DNA from: Bradyrhizobium sp. JYMT SZCCT0180
GTDB lineage: Bacteria > Pseudomonadota > Alphaproteobacteria > Rhizobiales > Xanthobacteraceae
Direction: 5' to 3'
Assembly: GCF_018130165.1 (NCBI RefSeq)
Contig: NZ_JAFCLZ010000006.1
Location: forward strand, 62,001 to 126,000
DNA length: 64,000 nucleotides
The notes under the pieces were generated by a model, which saw nothing but the letters and a program-made list of their open reading frames with translations, was not told the DNA's origin and did no database searches. Positions 52,437 through 60,583 of the stretch are shown here, in pieces. Both the position numbers and the translations under genes were made by a program. Every line of letters begins with the position of its first letter. Within the stretch, counting starts at the first letter, position 1.

Positions 52437-52664
52437 CTAATCTCAGAAACTCGCCAAACGAACTTCAAATTCGAGGCCCTTTAGGCGCCTCGCTGCTCGG
52501 CTACTGCAGCGCCTCAGCGCTCCCGGCAATACCTGAGCCACGCGCGTCTCAGGCTATAAGCAGAAGTTAACGCCCTTCTTGACCTTCTCTTCCCAGTCGG
52601 GTCCTAGGACCCGAGCACCAACGGCCTTTTGGGCTCTGCCTTCACGTCGGTTTGGCCATCAGCC

Positions 52665-52740
52665 GGTGACTTCCGGTCTACTCCGAACAACGGACATTGC
52701 CGGACCATCCCGCCATGTCGCAAAAGTGCCAATTCCGGAC
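52665..52740 (+). repeat. Dispersed repeat copy
   Basis: GGTGACTTCCGGTCTACTCC and AACGGACATTGCCGGACC match the order of elements in the copy at 55240-55345 (GACTTCCGATGTACCCCGG, AACGGACATCG). Confidence 0.45.
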
Positions 52741-52760
52741 CTCGGCCTTTACTCAGCGCC

Positions 52761-52927
52761 TCATTGGAGCCTGAACACTGTCTGCAAGAGCACCTTCACC
52801 GCCTCGCGGGTCGCAATTGCAGCGGCCTCGTTGTAGCCGATATGGGGATCGGTCTTCACGCAAGGGTCCGTGTACGTAAACGGCTGGCCGGTCTCGGCAT
52901 TGATGATGACACGAGGACGCCTCACAT
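52761..52927 (-). pseudogene. C-terminal coding remnant of unrecognised family
   Basis: Minus-strand codons read VRRPRVIINAETGQPFTYTD, then DPHIGYNEAAAIATREAVKV and LLQTVF before a stop at 52761. Composition and spacing look like real protein, but no start or upstream part is present and I do not recognise the family. Confidence 0.4.
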
Positions 52928-53091
52928 AAGGAATGGCGGCCGATCAAGGAATCTTACACACCAGGGCGGCACACACTATACCGACCGATGTTCGAACCAC
53001 ATCGCCGTTTCCGTGCCCGGCCGAACGGCGTCAGCAGAACCCCAGAAAGTTGTCAAATTGCTGCGGTGCAGCCGGACATGCGGACCTGGGA

Positions 53092-54000
53092 CTATTCTTT
53101 CTTCGCTGCTTCTCTAACCAGATTCAAGAAATGTCGAACCACGGCTGAAGGGTCGCCGCGGCGCGATGCGAGGTTCAGAATGGCCTTCGGTTGGTTGGGA
53201 CCCTTAAGACGACAATAGACGACGCCGTCCATATGCACATGCTGCAGGGAGGCCGGAACGAGAGAAATGCCGAGTCCGACAGCGACGAGGTTAAGCGACG
53301 ACGTCATGCGAGGCGCTTCCTGCCCGACGCGAGGACTGAAACCTGCCGCGCGGCATGCCGCCATCGTCAAGTCATGAAATGCCGTCCCCGGCGGGCCGTA
53401 AACAATGAAAGTTTCGCGCGCAAGGCGCTTCAACGCAAGTCCTGGCTCATTGCCGCCGCTGCCCCGAGCCAGCGGATGCGCGCGGGGTAACGCCACCAGC
53501 ATCGGTTCCTCCACCAACGGCGTGACGGCAAGCCCTTCTGGATCGGCAAGGGGCGTTCGGATGAAAGCCACATCAATCCGTTCATTTCGAAGCTGTTCGA
53601 TCAGTTCATTGCCGAGCCTTTCCTCCAGTCGTAAGAAAACCAGCGGATAAGCTTCGCGAAACGCGCGAATGATACGTGGCACAAACGGATGAAACGGACT
53701 CGTCGGCGTAACACCTACGCGGATTCTGCCTTGCTCGCCTCGCGCCGTACGCCGTGTTGCATCAAATGTGTGGTCGAGGTGCGCGAGCGTCGCGCGGGCA
53801 TTATCGAGGAAGGCACGCCCGGCATCGGTCAGCTCAACACCGCGCGCCTTGCGGCGAAATAATTGCACATCAAGCTCGCGTTCGATGGCCTTAATCCGCT
53901 GACTAAGCGGCGGTTGCTGCATGCCAAGCCGCTCAGCGGCCCTCGTAATGTGCCCTTCCTCCGCAACGGCGATGAAATACCGAAGGTGTCTCAGCTCCAT
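53092..54000 (-). CDS. LysR-family transcriptional regulator
   Basis: A 302-residue LTTR beginning MELRHLRYFIAVAEEGHITR, with AAERLGMQQPPLSQRIKAIE as helix-turn-helix and an effector domain containing GRIRVGVTPTSPFHPFVPRI and SLNLVAVGLGISLVPASLQH. The QQPPLSQRI form is typical of the CatR/BenM-like and related catabolic LTTRs. The ATG at 54000 is favoured over one at 54006 because GGGGA is then correctly spaced. It is divergent from a Bug gene 216 bp away; a perfect 24-bp inverted repeat at 54001-54024 abuts its start, implying autorepression. Confidence 0.92.
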   Translation of the reverse strand: MELRHLRYFIAVAEEGHITRAAERLGMQQPPLSQRIKAIERELDVQLFRRKARGVELTDAGRAFLDNARATLAHLDHTFDATRRTARGEQGRIRVGVTPTSPFHPFVPRIIRAFREAYPLVFLRLEERLGNELIEQLRNERIDVAFIRTPLADPEGLAVTPLVEEPMLVALPRAHPLARGSGGNEPGLALKRLARETFIVYGPPGTAFHDLTMAACRAAGFSPRVGQEAPRMTSSLNLVAVGLGISLVPASLQHVHMDGVVYCRLKGPNQPKAILNLASRRGDPSAVVRHFLNLVREAAKKE

Positions 54001-54024
54001 ATTCATATCCCCGCTGATATGAAT
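54001..54024. promoter_or_regulatory. LysR operator abutting its own gene
   Basis: Perfect nine-base arms ATTCATATC (54001-54009) and GATATGAAT (54016-54024) around CCCGCT. This fits the T-N11-A rule of LTTR sites and overlaps the lysR ribosome site. A second short palindrome, ATGGCCAT, follows at 54030-54037. Confidence 0.65.
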
Positions 54025-54216
54025 TTTGCCATGGCCATATAATAGATGGACTTTCTCGAAAGTGCTATACAGCAGCGTGTTCAGAGCCTCGACATCGAAG
54101 CGGCGCCTCTTCCCTAAAGAACGCAAGAGGGGAGCGAAGGTGCCGAGTTCTCGGGGGCAGAGCAGCATCCCCTAGGCCAACTGCAAGCGGTTCGATTTCA
54201 ATTGGGAGGACAGCAC

Positions 54217-55194
54217 ATGAAACTTCCACGCCGTCATTTTCTGCATCTGGCAGCGAGTGCTGCTACTCTTTCGGTCTTATCGCCCATCGCATGGGCACAA
54301 ACCTATCCGACGCGGCCCGTGCGGTGGATCGTGGGCTATCCTCCCGGCGGGGCAACTGACATCATTGCACGTCTGATTGCCCAATGGCTGTCTGAGCGGT
54401 TAGGCCAGCCATTTGTCATAGAGAATCGTCCGGGGGCCAGTGGAAATATCGGCACCGAGGCGGTCGTTAGGGCGGCGCCCGACGGCCATACACTCCTGCT
54501 GGTGAATGCCGGCAACACGATCAACGAGACGTTCTACGATAAGCTCAGTTTCGTGTTTCTTCGTGACATCACGGCCGTTGCAGGTATCGTCCGGGTGCCC
54601 CTAGTGATGCTGGTGAATCCCTCGGATCCAATCAAAACGGTTCCCGAATTCATAGCCTATGCCAAGACTCATCCGGGCAAGCTCAATATGGCTTCGCCCG
54701 GCAATGGAACTCCGCATCATGTTTCCGGTGAGCTATTCAAGATGATGGCTGGTATCGACATGACCCATGTCCCCTACCGTGGGTCGGCGCCTGCACTGAG
54801 CGACCTGATGGGCGGTCAGGTGCAAGTCGCGTTTGATACTACGACCGCGTCGATCGAGTACATCAGGGCTGGCAAGCTGCGGGCACTGGCGGTGACCACT
54901 GCCGCGCGCTCGGAAACGCTGCCAGATATTCCGACTATGGGCGATTTCGTACCGGGCTATGAGGCTAACGGATGGTACGGCGTCGGCGCGCCAAAGAGCA
55001 CCCCACCCGAGATAGTCGACAAGCTCAACAAGGAGATCAACACGGCTCTCGCTGATCCCAATGTGAAGGCTCGCCTCGGCAACCTGGGCGCAACGGTAGT
55101 CGCGGGCTCACCTGCCGAGTTTGCAAGATTCATGGCCGAAGAAACCGAAAAATGGGCAAAGGTAGCGAAGTTCTTGCGCGCAAAGGCCGAATAA
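54217..55194 (+). CDS. Bug-family tripartite tricarboxylate transporter substrate-binding protein
   Basis: A 325-residue receptor from the ATG at 54217 (GGGAGGA seven bases upstream). It has a leader with paired arginines (LPRRHFLHLAASAATLSVL), then VRWIVGYPPGGATDIIARLI, VIENRPGASGNIGTEAVVRA, MASPGNGTPHHVSGELFKMM and GWYGVGAPKSTPPEIVDKLN. The divergent LysR gene is the likely regulator. As with the others, no TctA or TctB gene is close. Confidence 0.93.
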   Translation: MKLPRRHFLHLAASAATLSVLSPIAWAQTYPTRPVRWIVGYPPGGATDIIARLIAQWLSERLGQPFVIENRPGASGNIGTEAVVRAAPDGHTLLLVNAGNTINETFYDKLSFVFLRDITAVAGIVRVPLVMLVNPSDPIKTVPEFIAYAKTHPGKLNMASPGNGTPHHVSGELFKMMAGIDMTHVPYRGSAPALSDLMGGQVQVAFDTTTASIEYIRAGKLRALAVTTAARSETLPDIPTMGDFVPGYEANGWYGVGAPKSTPPEIVDKLNKEINTALADPNVKARLGNLGATVVAGSPAEFARFMAEETEKWAKVAKFLRAKAE

Positions 55195-55239
55195 TTTGTG
55201 GCTCGGCGGCTATTCCGCAGCATCGGTGAGTGCGGCCAG

Positions 55240-55345
55240 CCGCCGAGGTCCGCTTCGGGTCAAAAGCGTCGTTTTCACCGTCCGCCGAAGACTTCCGATG
55301 TACCCCGGTGAACGGACATCGTCAGGGCCGGTCGGCATGTCTCAA
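55240..55345 (+). repeat. Dispersed repeat copy
   Basis: Longest copy seen: GGTCCGCTTCGGGTCAAAAG, then GACTTCCGATGTACCCCGG and AACGGACATCGTCAGG, ending in CTCAAAAGTGCC. Confidence 0.5.
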
Positions 55346-55372
55346 AAGTGCCAACAGCAGAAGTCCGCCGCG

Positions 55373-56356
55373 TCACTCAATGACTTCGTCGGCCGTGGCC
55401 AGCAGCGAAGGCGGAACGGAGAGGCCGAGGGCTTTGGCGGTCTTGAGGTTGATTACCAATTTGAAGCGCGTGGGTTGTTGGATCGGCAGATCGCCGGGCT
55501 TTGCGCCTTTCAGGATCTTGTCGACATAGCCGACCGCGCGGCGGAAATGATCGAGAAAATCCGGTCCGTAGGACAGCAGCAGGCCGTAAGGGACCTGTTC
55601 AGCATTCCCTGTAATGGTCGGCACCTTGTGCGCTATAGTTGATGCGCCCACTTGCACCCGTTCATTGTACAGTGGCGGTCCAACCACGTATGCGGCATCG
55701 AAGCCGTCACGGGCAATGTCCGAAAACGCCTTTTCGATTTCATCAGGTGTCGTGACATCGAATGTTTGGATCAAAATCCCAGCAGCTTTCGCCGCTCTTC
55801 CGTTAGCGATGACGGCAGACTTGGAAATAGCATCTCGGGGATCGAGTACGAAGGCCACGCGGGCCAGTTTCGGAACGATTTCCTTCAATAGCGCGAACCG
55901 CTTGCCTGCAAGGTCAGTGACCATCAGCGAGAGGCCTGTGACGTTGCCACCAGGGTGCGCCAGACTCTCGACAAGTCCGTTACCAACCGGGTCATTATCG
56001 GCGACAATGACAATGGGAATGGTGGCGGTGGCTCGTTTAGCCTCTTTCGCGCCAAGTCCGGTCACAGCCACGATCACATCGACTTTGCTTTCGGCAAGTT
56101 CCTCCGCCAGCGCGCGAAACCGCTCAGGTCGTTCAGCAGGAAAACGGTGGTGCAGCTCGATGTTCTTGCCTTCGAAATAACCAAGCTCCTGAAACGCCTT
56201 GGTCAGCGCGCCCAGATATTCCGCTTCCTCCTTGGCGTTGGCGGCGTGCCACAGCACGCCGACGCGCGGCATTGCTTTGCGATGTTGCGCGCGCGAGGGA
56301 AGCGGCCACGCCGCAGCGGTGCCGCCGAGAAGCATGATGAATTCGCGCCGTCTCAT
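55373..56356 (-). CDS. ABC transporter substrate-binding protein of the TrpX/PF04392 type
   Basis: The ATG at 56356 gives 327 residues opening MRRREFIMLLGGTAAAWPLP, the very regular leader of this family in Bradyrhizobium, followed by PRVGVLWHAANAKEEAEYLG, GALTKAFQELGYFEGKNIEL, HRFPAERPERFRALAEELAE and VDVIVAVTGLGAKEAKRATA. The C-terminus LGLSVPPSLLATADEVIE is also typical. These are periplasmic receptors whose ligands are mostly unknown; some Gram-positive relatives import aromatic amino acids. No permease or ATPase is present here. Confidence 0.92.
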   Translation of the reverse strand: MRRREFIMLLGGTAAAWPLPSRAQHRKAMPRVGVLWHAANAKEEAEYLGALTKAFQELGYFEGKNIELHHRFPAERPERFRALAEELAESKVDVIVAVTGLGAKEAKRATATIPIVIVADNDPVGNGLVESLAHPGGNVTGLSLMVTDLAGKRFALLKEIVPKLARVAFVLDPRDAISKSAVIANGRAAKAAGILIQTFDVTTPDEIEKAFSDIARDGFDAAYVVGPPLYNERVQVGASTIAHKVPTITGNAEQVPYGLLLSYGPDFLDHFRRAVGYVDKILKGAKPGDLPIQQPTRFKLVINLKTAKALGLSVPPSLLATADEVIE

Positions 56357-56454
56357 TGGGCCTCCAATGGAGAACGCCTCGTTCGTGTCGAAGTCTAGCA
56401 CTTCAAGACGGGACGGCGAGTGAGAAAGGGAAGGGCAACAAGTTCCAGAACTGC

Positions 56455-56570
56455 GACCCGATGTCCGCTTTGGGTCAAACTGAGACCTCAATCCGCCAGT
56501 GCGGCATGTCCGTTCTACCCCCAGGAGCAGACATTCCTCCGAACGGCAGCTTTGCGCCAAGACCGGTCGG
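56455..56570 (+). repeat. Dispersed repeat copy
   Basis: CCGATGTCCGCTTTGGGTCA at 56458-56477, then GCGGCATGTCCGTTCTACCC and GCAGACATTCC. The reverse complement of the first part recurs at 33125-33205. Confidence 0.55.
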
Positions 56571-56731
56571 CCGCGGGCTGCCTTTTTGGACCTGCCAGAA
56601 AGGGTTTTGTGGCAACTACAAGCGTGGTAAGCGTCGATGATGCGTGTGTCGCATATCGATTGCACGGGCGCCGTCCTGCTGTCGCTCGGGCAGAGGCGTT
56701 TGTGATCCTGAACACGGGCTAGCGCGGGCAG

Positions 56732-58213
56732 TCAGGCGGCGAACTCGATGCCGCCTGCGTCGTCTACGGTGCGTACGTGGGCGACGTAGCCGTCCGGACG
56801 GACAAGCATTGAAGCGAAGTTGCCGAGCAGGCCGTCGTTGGCGCCAGGTGCCAGGCTGACGAGGTTGATTGCGTCCCTGACGGGCGTTGCGTCGCTCTCC
56901 GTAGCGACTTGCAACAGGACCCAGCGACCTTCTTGGAAATAGCGGTAGAGCGTCGTTCGCGAGCCGTCCCTCAACACAAGATCGCCGTCGGAAAGACGAT
57001 GCCCGCTCACACCTTTCAGATGGTCCCAATTGTGCTCCGCCTTAAACAGCGGTTCTGGATAGGCGACACCAAAGCCGGAGAGTTGGTCCGCGAGTTGGCG
57101 GTTGACCTCCGGCACACGAAGAAAGCCGCTGAGCATACGCCGCAGAGCCAATGCCGGAGGATCAAATGCGGAGAACAGCGCGAATTGCGCAAGCGTGTCG
57201 TTCTGAAGCGCCTCGCCGATCGGTCTACGTTCCGACTGATAGCTATCGAGTATCTCATCAGACGCGGTACCGTGTATAACACTCGCCAGTTTCCAGCCGA
57301 GATTCATGGCGTCCTGGATGCCGACGTTCATGCCCTGACCGCCCATCGGCGGGTTAATGTGAGCGGCATCGCCAGCTAGGAAAATCCGCCCTTTCCGATA
57401 GCACTCGGCGAGGCGCGATTCATCTGTGAAGCGCGATATCCAAACAGGATCGCGCGGACGGAGATCCCTGCCGTAAATGCGGGCCGCGCAAGCCGCGACC
57501 TCGGCGAGCGATACCGGCGCGGAGGGTTCCAAATAAGGTGCCGATGCATCAATAACGCCAATTCTGTGATGAACGCCATCGCCACGTGGCGCGAGAACCA
57601 AACCACCAGCCTCGTTGACGAGCGTCAGGACCGGTTTCTCTGGGGGCGCATCAAGCGCGACGTCTGCCAATGTCATTGCATGCCGTGCCGGATGACCGAC
57701 AAAATCGATGGCTAAGGCTTGCCTTACCATACTGCGAGCGCCATCGGCGCCAGCGGCGTAGTGAGCGGCAAAGCCGAATGGTGTCTCGCCGTTCCGGCCC
57801 CGTACGATGACGCTTTCGGCATTCTGCTCAACCTGTTCCACAAGGTGGCCACGCCTGATGTCCACACCCAACTCCAGTGCACGCTCCTCGATGAGCTTTT
57901 CAGTCGTCGCTTGCGGCAGGAACAGCGTGAAAGGAAAGCGCGATTCCAATGTCGAGAAATCAAGCAGCGTATCCAGCCCTCCGAAGAAAAACCCAGGGTT
58001 CGGACGACCTTGTGAGAGGAAGCGTTCCGCGATCCCACGCAGGGCGAACACCTCCAGAGTTCGACCGTGGAGCGTCAATGCGCGGGATTGGGTGACGCGT
58101 TCGGCGCGCCGTTCCAGAACGAGGACTTTCACTCTTGCCAGCGCCAGCTCACACGCAAGCCACAGTCCCACCGGTCCGCCGCCAATTACGACGACGTCAA
58201 ATTCATTGATCAT
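56732..58213 (-). CDS. FAD-dependent monooxygenase (RdmE/RebC/TetX-like group A hydroxylase)
   Basis: A 493-residue flavoprotein. FDVVVIGGGPVGLWLACELA at the N-terminus binds ADP; ERVTQSRALTLHGRTLEVFA and YAAGADGARSMVRQALAIDF (DG motif) follow; the GD motif is RIFLAGDAAHINPPMGGQGM then NVGIQDAMNLGWKLA. The LHGRTLEVF and PPMGGQGMN forms are typical of hydroxylases of polyketides and antibiotics. The second ATG (58213) has a GGTGAG site at proper distance; the first (58219) is too close to it. A TetR gene diverges from it, so drug or polyphenol detoxification is plausible. Confidence 0.9.
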   Translation of the reverse strand: MINEFDVVVIGGGPVGLWLACELALARVKVLVLERRAERVTQSRALTLHGRTLEVFALRGIAERFLSQGRPNPGFFFGGLDTLLDFSTLESRFPFTLFLPQATTEKLIEERALELGVDIRRGHLVEQVEQNAESVIVRGRNGETPFGFAAHYAAGADGARSMVRQALAIDFVGHPARHAMTLADVALDAPPEKPVLTLVNEAGGLVLAPRGDGVHHRIGVIDASAPYLEPSAPVSLAEVAACAARIYGRDLRPRDPVWISRFTDESRLAECYRKGRIFLAGDAAHINPPMGGQGMNVGIQDAMNLGWKLASVIHGTASDEILDSYQSERRPIGEALQNDTLAQFALFSAFDPPALALRRMLSGFLRVPEVNRQLADQLSGFGVAYPEPLFKAEHNWDHLKGVSGHRLSDGDLVLRDGSRTTLYRYFQEGRWVLLQVATESDATPVRDAINLVSLAPGANDGLLGNFASMLVRPDGYVAHVRTVDDAGGIEFAA

Positions 58214-58234
58214 GATCATCTCACCACATATCTT

Positions 58235-58264
58235 ACGATGTTAGACATAATCTAACGATGTTAG
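58235..58264. promoter_or_regulatory. Candidate TetR operator
   Basis: A direct repeat ACGATGTTAG occurs at 58235-58244 and 58255-58264, and the inverted repeat TTAGA-CATAA-TCTAA (58241-58255) lies between. It is 13 bp before the TetR start and 22 bp before the divergent monooxygenase start, the usual position for a TetR that represses both genes. Confidence 0.65.
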
Positions 58265-58276
58265 GGAGTTCAAGCG

Positions 58277-58930
58277 GTGGCAGCCGGTGTGGGCATTCAA
58301 CAAGAGGTGATCGTACGGGCGGCGCTAACCTTGCTTGATGAGGTTGGGCTGGAGGGCCTCACGATGCGGCGGCTCGCCGCTGCCTTGAAGATTCAGGCGC
58401 CTTCGCTGTATTGGCATTTTCCCAACAAGCAGGCGTTGCTGGACGGCATGGCGGATGCCATCTTTGGCGCAGTGTCGCTGCCGCGGAATCTCAAGGGGAA
58501 GACCTGGGATGTGCGGCTGAAGGTGGTTTTCCGTGCCATCCGGAGGGCTTTTCTCGCCCACCGGGACGGTGCTCGTGTCTTCGCTGGCACGTATGTTCCT
58601 ACCGACAACGTGCTTCGAATCGTCGAAGCCATGATGGCACTAATGCAGGAAGCTGGCGCTTCGCCAAAGCTTTCATCCGACGCAGCCTTCAGCCTCGTCT
58701 ATTACGTGCTAGGTTTCACGATGGAGGAACAGGGACTGGATCCGCGAACAGGCGGCCCGCTCGATCTCGCGAACCGGCAAGCGGAGTTCGCGAACCTTGC
58801 GGCAATGAAGTACCCAAGCATCCACGCGGCTTTGCACCGTATGTTCGACAACGATCTTGACGATCGCTTCGAAGCAGGACTCGATCTGCTGATCAGCGGG
58901 TTAAAGGCCCGGATCGATACTCGATCGTAA
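58277..58930 (+). CDS. TetR-family regulator with tetracycline-repressor-type C-terminal domain
   Basis: A 217-residue repressor. The N-terminal helix-turn-helix is VIVRAALTLLDEVGLEGLTM, then RRLAAALKIQAPSLYWHFPN with KQALLDGMADAI, the TetR(class)-like LYWHF recognition helix. The C-terminal domain resembles the ligand-binding half of tetracycline repressors (AFSLVYYVLGFTMEEQ). The GTG start has a GGGAG site. It faces the RdmE/TetX-like monooxygenase and shares a compact operator region with it, an arrangement like tet resistance determinants. The inducer is unknown. Confidence 0.92.
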   Translation: MAAGVGIQQEVIVRAALTLLDEVGLEGLTMRRLAAALKIQAPSLYWHFPNKQALLDGMADAIFGAVSLPRNLKGKTWDVRLKVVFRAIRRAFLAHRDGARVFAGTYVPTDNVLRIVEAMMALMQEAGASPKLSSDAAFSLVYYVLGFTMEEQGLDPRTGGPLDLANRQAEFANLAAMKYPSIHAALHRMFDNDLDDRFEAGLDLLISGLKARIDTRS

Positions 58931-59057
58931 TTCCGTTCTCGCGGACCGACTGGCCATAGCTGTGCACCCCATGTTTTAGCCGGGCGCCTTCTTGCACACA
59001 AACCCAGCCGCGATAGCCGCACGGTGCACCGCTGCATGCAGGTGCGCCAGAAGCGGC

Positions 59058-59110
59058 TATTACCCCAAGTCAGCTTTTGCCCGTGTCGGGCATTGGGCCT
59101 ACCGCCGCAG
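59058..59110 (+). repeat. Dispersed repeat copy (short)
   Basis: TACCCCAAGTCAGCTTTTGC then GTGTCGGGCATTGGGCC, a degenerate form of the shared core. Confidence 0.35.
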
Positions 59111-59185
59111 TGGGATGCCGACCAGCGGGTTTCGCGATGTTCAATGACAGAATGGGATTCCGTGTGGCTCGACCGGCAATTACCC

Positions 59186-59506
59186 TCAGTTTCCCGAGAC
59201 CAGCCTGAGCCCGATGACGCCTCCCAAAATGAGAACAATGCAGAAAACCCTCAGCGGCGCAGCGGAGTCGCCCAGAACTGCGATTCCCAGTATCGCGGTG
59301 CCCGCCGCGCCGATACCGGTCCAGACCGCATAGCCAGTCCCGACCGGCAGCGTACGGAGCGAGAGTGAAAGAAGAAAAACACTCGACAAGCCGGTGACGA
59401 CTGTAAGCAGCGCAGGTATCAATCGCGTGAAGCCTTGAGACCACTTCATGCAGAACGCGAATGCGATTTCGAGAAAGCCAGCGAGGCTCAGTAGTGTCCA
59501 TGCCAT
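59186..59506 (-). CDS. sugE: SMR-family small multidrug/guanidinium exporter (SugE/Gdx-like)
   Basis: A 106-residue protein with four membrane helices. The essential membrane glutamate is E13 (WTLLSLAGFLEIAFAF); MKWSQGFTRLIPALLTVVTG, SLRTLPVGTGYAVWTGIGAA and AGTAILGIAVLGDSAAPLRV follow the SugE/Gdx pattern. Gdx proteins export guanidinium by proton antiport as dimers; EmrE-like relatives export quaternary amines. I could not find a guanidine riboswitch upstream, so the guanidinium role is not supported by context. It lies downstream of the AhpD-like gene on the same strand, with a gap of 191 bp. Confidence 0.88.
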   Translation of the reverse strand: MAWTLLSLAGFLEIAFAFCMKWSQGFTRLIPALLTVVTGLSSVFLLSLSLRTLPVGTGYAVWTGIGAAGTAILGIAVLGDSAAPLRVFCIVLILGGVIGLRLVSGN

Positions 59507-59697
59507 GTTTGAAGATCCGTTGTTTCTTCGCCAGCCGGCACGACCGGGGCGAGGTTTGACGAGAGCTTTATTGTCAGCGAGGGACCGACGTCCAGTTCGA
59601 TGCGGCGACTCGAATGCGGGACAGAACAGCTGCGAAGCCGGGCGCGCGTTTAGGAAGTGAACGTTGACGAACTGATTTCCGTGCGCAAAGCACTCGC

Positions 59698-60180
59698 TTA
59701 TCGTGATTTCAGGCCCTGGTTCCAGCAGCGGGGAGCGTGCGGAACGCAATTCCAAATCGATTGAAGGCGTTCATCAAATCGATTGAAGGCGTTCATCAAT
59801 CCGATCGCATAGGTCAGATCAGCGAGTTCTTCGTCGCCAAATTCGGCGGCAGCGGCTTCATAGTCCGCGTCAGGAACGTGGGTTTCGGCAACGCATGTTA
59901 TGGTTTCCGCCCAAGCGAGCGCGACGCGTTCGCAGAATACTTCACCCGCTTCGCGCCAAACCGGAACCAGTACGAGTTTGTTGACCGCAACATCGAGCTT
60001 GAGCAGATCGCGAGAATGCATGTCGATGCAATATGCACAGCCATTTATCTGCGAAACCCGCAGATAGACGAGATAGGTCAGCTCTTTTGGAACGCTGCAG
60101 TTTTGAAGATAGAGGTGCACCCCTCCGAAAGCCTCGAAACCTGCAGACGACGCCTTGTCGTAGTCGATACGATTGCTCAT
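59698..60180 (-). CDS. AhpD-like carboxymuconolactone decarboxylase-family protein with frameshifted C-terminus
   Basis: A 160-residue protein with the redox motif GCAYCIDMHSRDLLK (two cysteines and the histidine of AhpD-type peroxidases) and FGDEELADLTYAIGLMNAFN. A 22-bp tandem duplication at 59754-59797 shifts the frame after NAFNRF. Removing one copy gives NAFNRFGIAFRTLPAAGTRA and a stop at 59709, the usual end for the family. The present tail (DERLQSIWNCVPHAPRCWNQ and on) has no counterpart. The active site is upstream, so the protein may still work. Members detoxify peroxides or other oxidants. Confidence 0.85.
   Translation of the reverse strand: MSNRIDYDKASSAGFEAFGGVHLYLQNCSVPKELTYLVYLRVSQINGCAYCIDMHSRDLLKLDVAVNKLVLVPVWREAGEVFCERVALAWAETITCVAETHVPDADYEAAAAEFGDEELADLTYAIGLMNAFNRFDERLQSIWNCVPHAPRCWNQGLKSR
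59754..59797. repeat. 22-bp tandem duplication inside the AhpD-like gene
   Basis: Two perfect consecutive copies (59754-59775 and 59776-59797) of a unit beginning AAATCGATTGAAGG and ending GTTCATC. Twenty-two is not a multiple of three, so the copy changes the reading frame of the gene's last codons. Confidence 0.95.
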
Positions 60181-60583
60181 GATGAGTCCTTCAGCGGCTG
60201 GAGGACTCTATGTGCTGCATGTTGGCCTACCTTAGAAGGTCCATGATCTGCCTTGTGCACTGGGCCATGACCCTTATCTCGGCGCAAAGGCCTCAACGAC
60301 CGAGCGAAAAATTCAGGCCGTCCGATCTCAAGGAGGGGTACAACGCTTTGTCGCGAGGATCTCAGCTATGCAGGAATCGATTATTTGTTAGGTCCTTAGA
60401 ATGCGTTCGATATTCCGGTCGCGTCTCCCGCAGGGTTCTCTACATTTCTGGGCAAGTCCTGCTGATCAACAGCGCTTGCTCGGTAACACAAACTGGAGGC
60501 GTGCCAGAAAGGTCCATCATCCGTCCGAAGTACTAGGCCATGATCGTTCCAGCTTAGTTAGAAACGGTGAGCTATCGCCACCG
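60181..60583. other. Non-coding stretch, nothing recognised
   Basis: About 400 bp between the divergent-facing end of the AhpD-like gene start and the second MocR stop. An open frame of 108 codons (60210-60536, plus) has no family resemblance, no convincing ribosome site and unusual composition. No repeat of the families listed here was found. Confidence 0.4.

Larger units (their letters stand above)
51820..53091. other. Gene-poor stretch with recombinase and unidentified coding remnants
   Basis: About 1,270 bp with no intact gene. It holds two dispersed-repeat copies, a pair of identical-stem hairpins (52072-52094, 52414-52436) around a serine-recombinase remnant, and a C-terminal coding remnant of unknown family (52761-52927). 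Confidence 0.6.

Noticed and set aside
59507-59697. Guanidine riboswitch upstream of the SugE-like gene
   Set aside because: I looked for the conserved guanidine-I core and for paired ACGR-loop hairpins of guanidine-II and found neither convincingly.
60210-60536. 108-codon open frame on the plus strand
   Set aside because: No family resemblance, no clear ribosome site, and it lies in a gap with no conserved feature that I can see.
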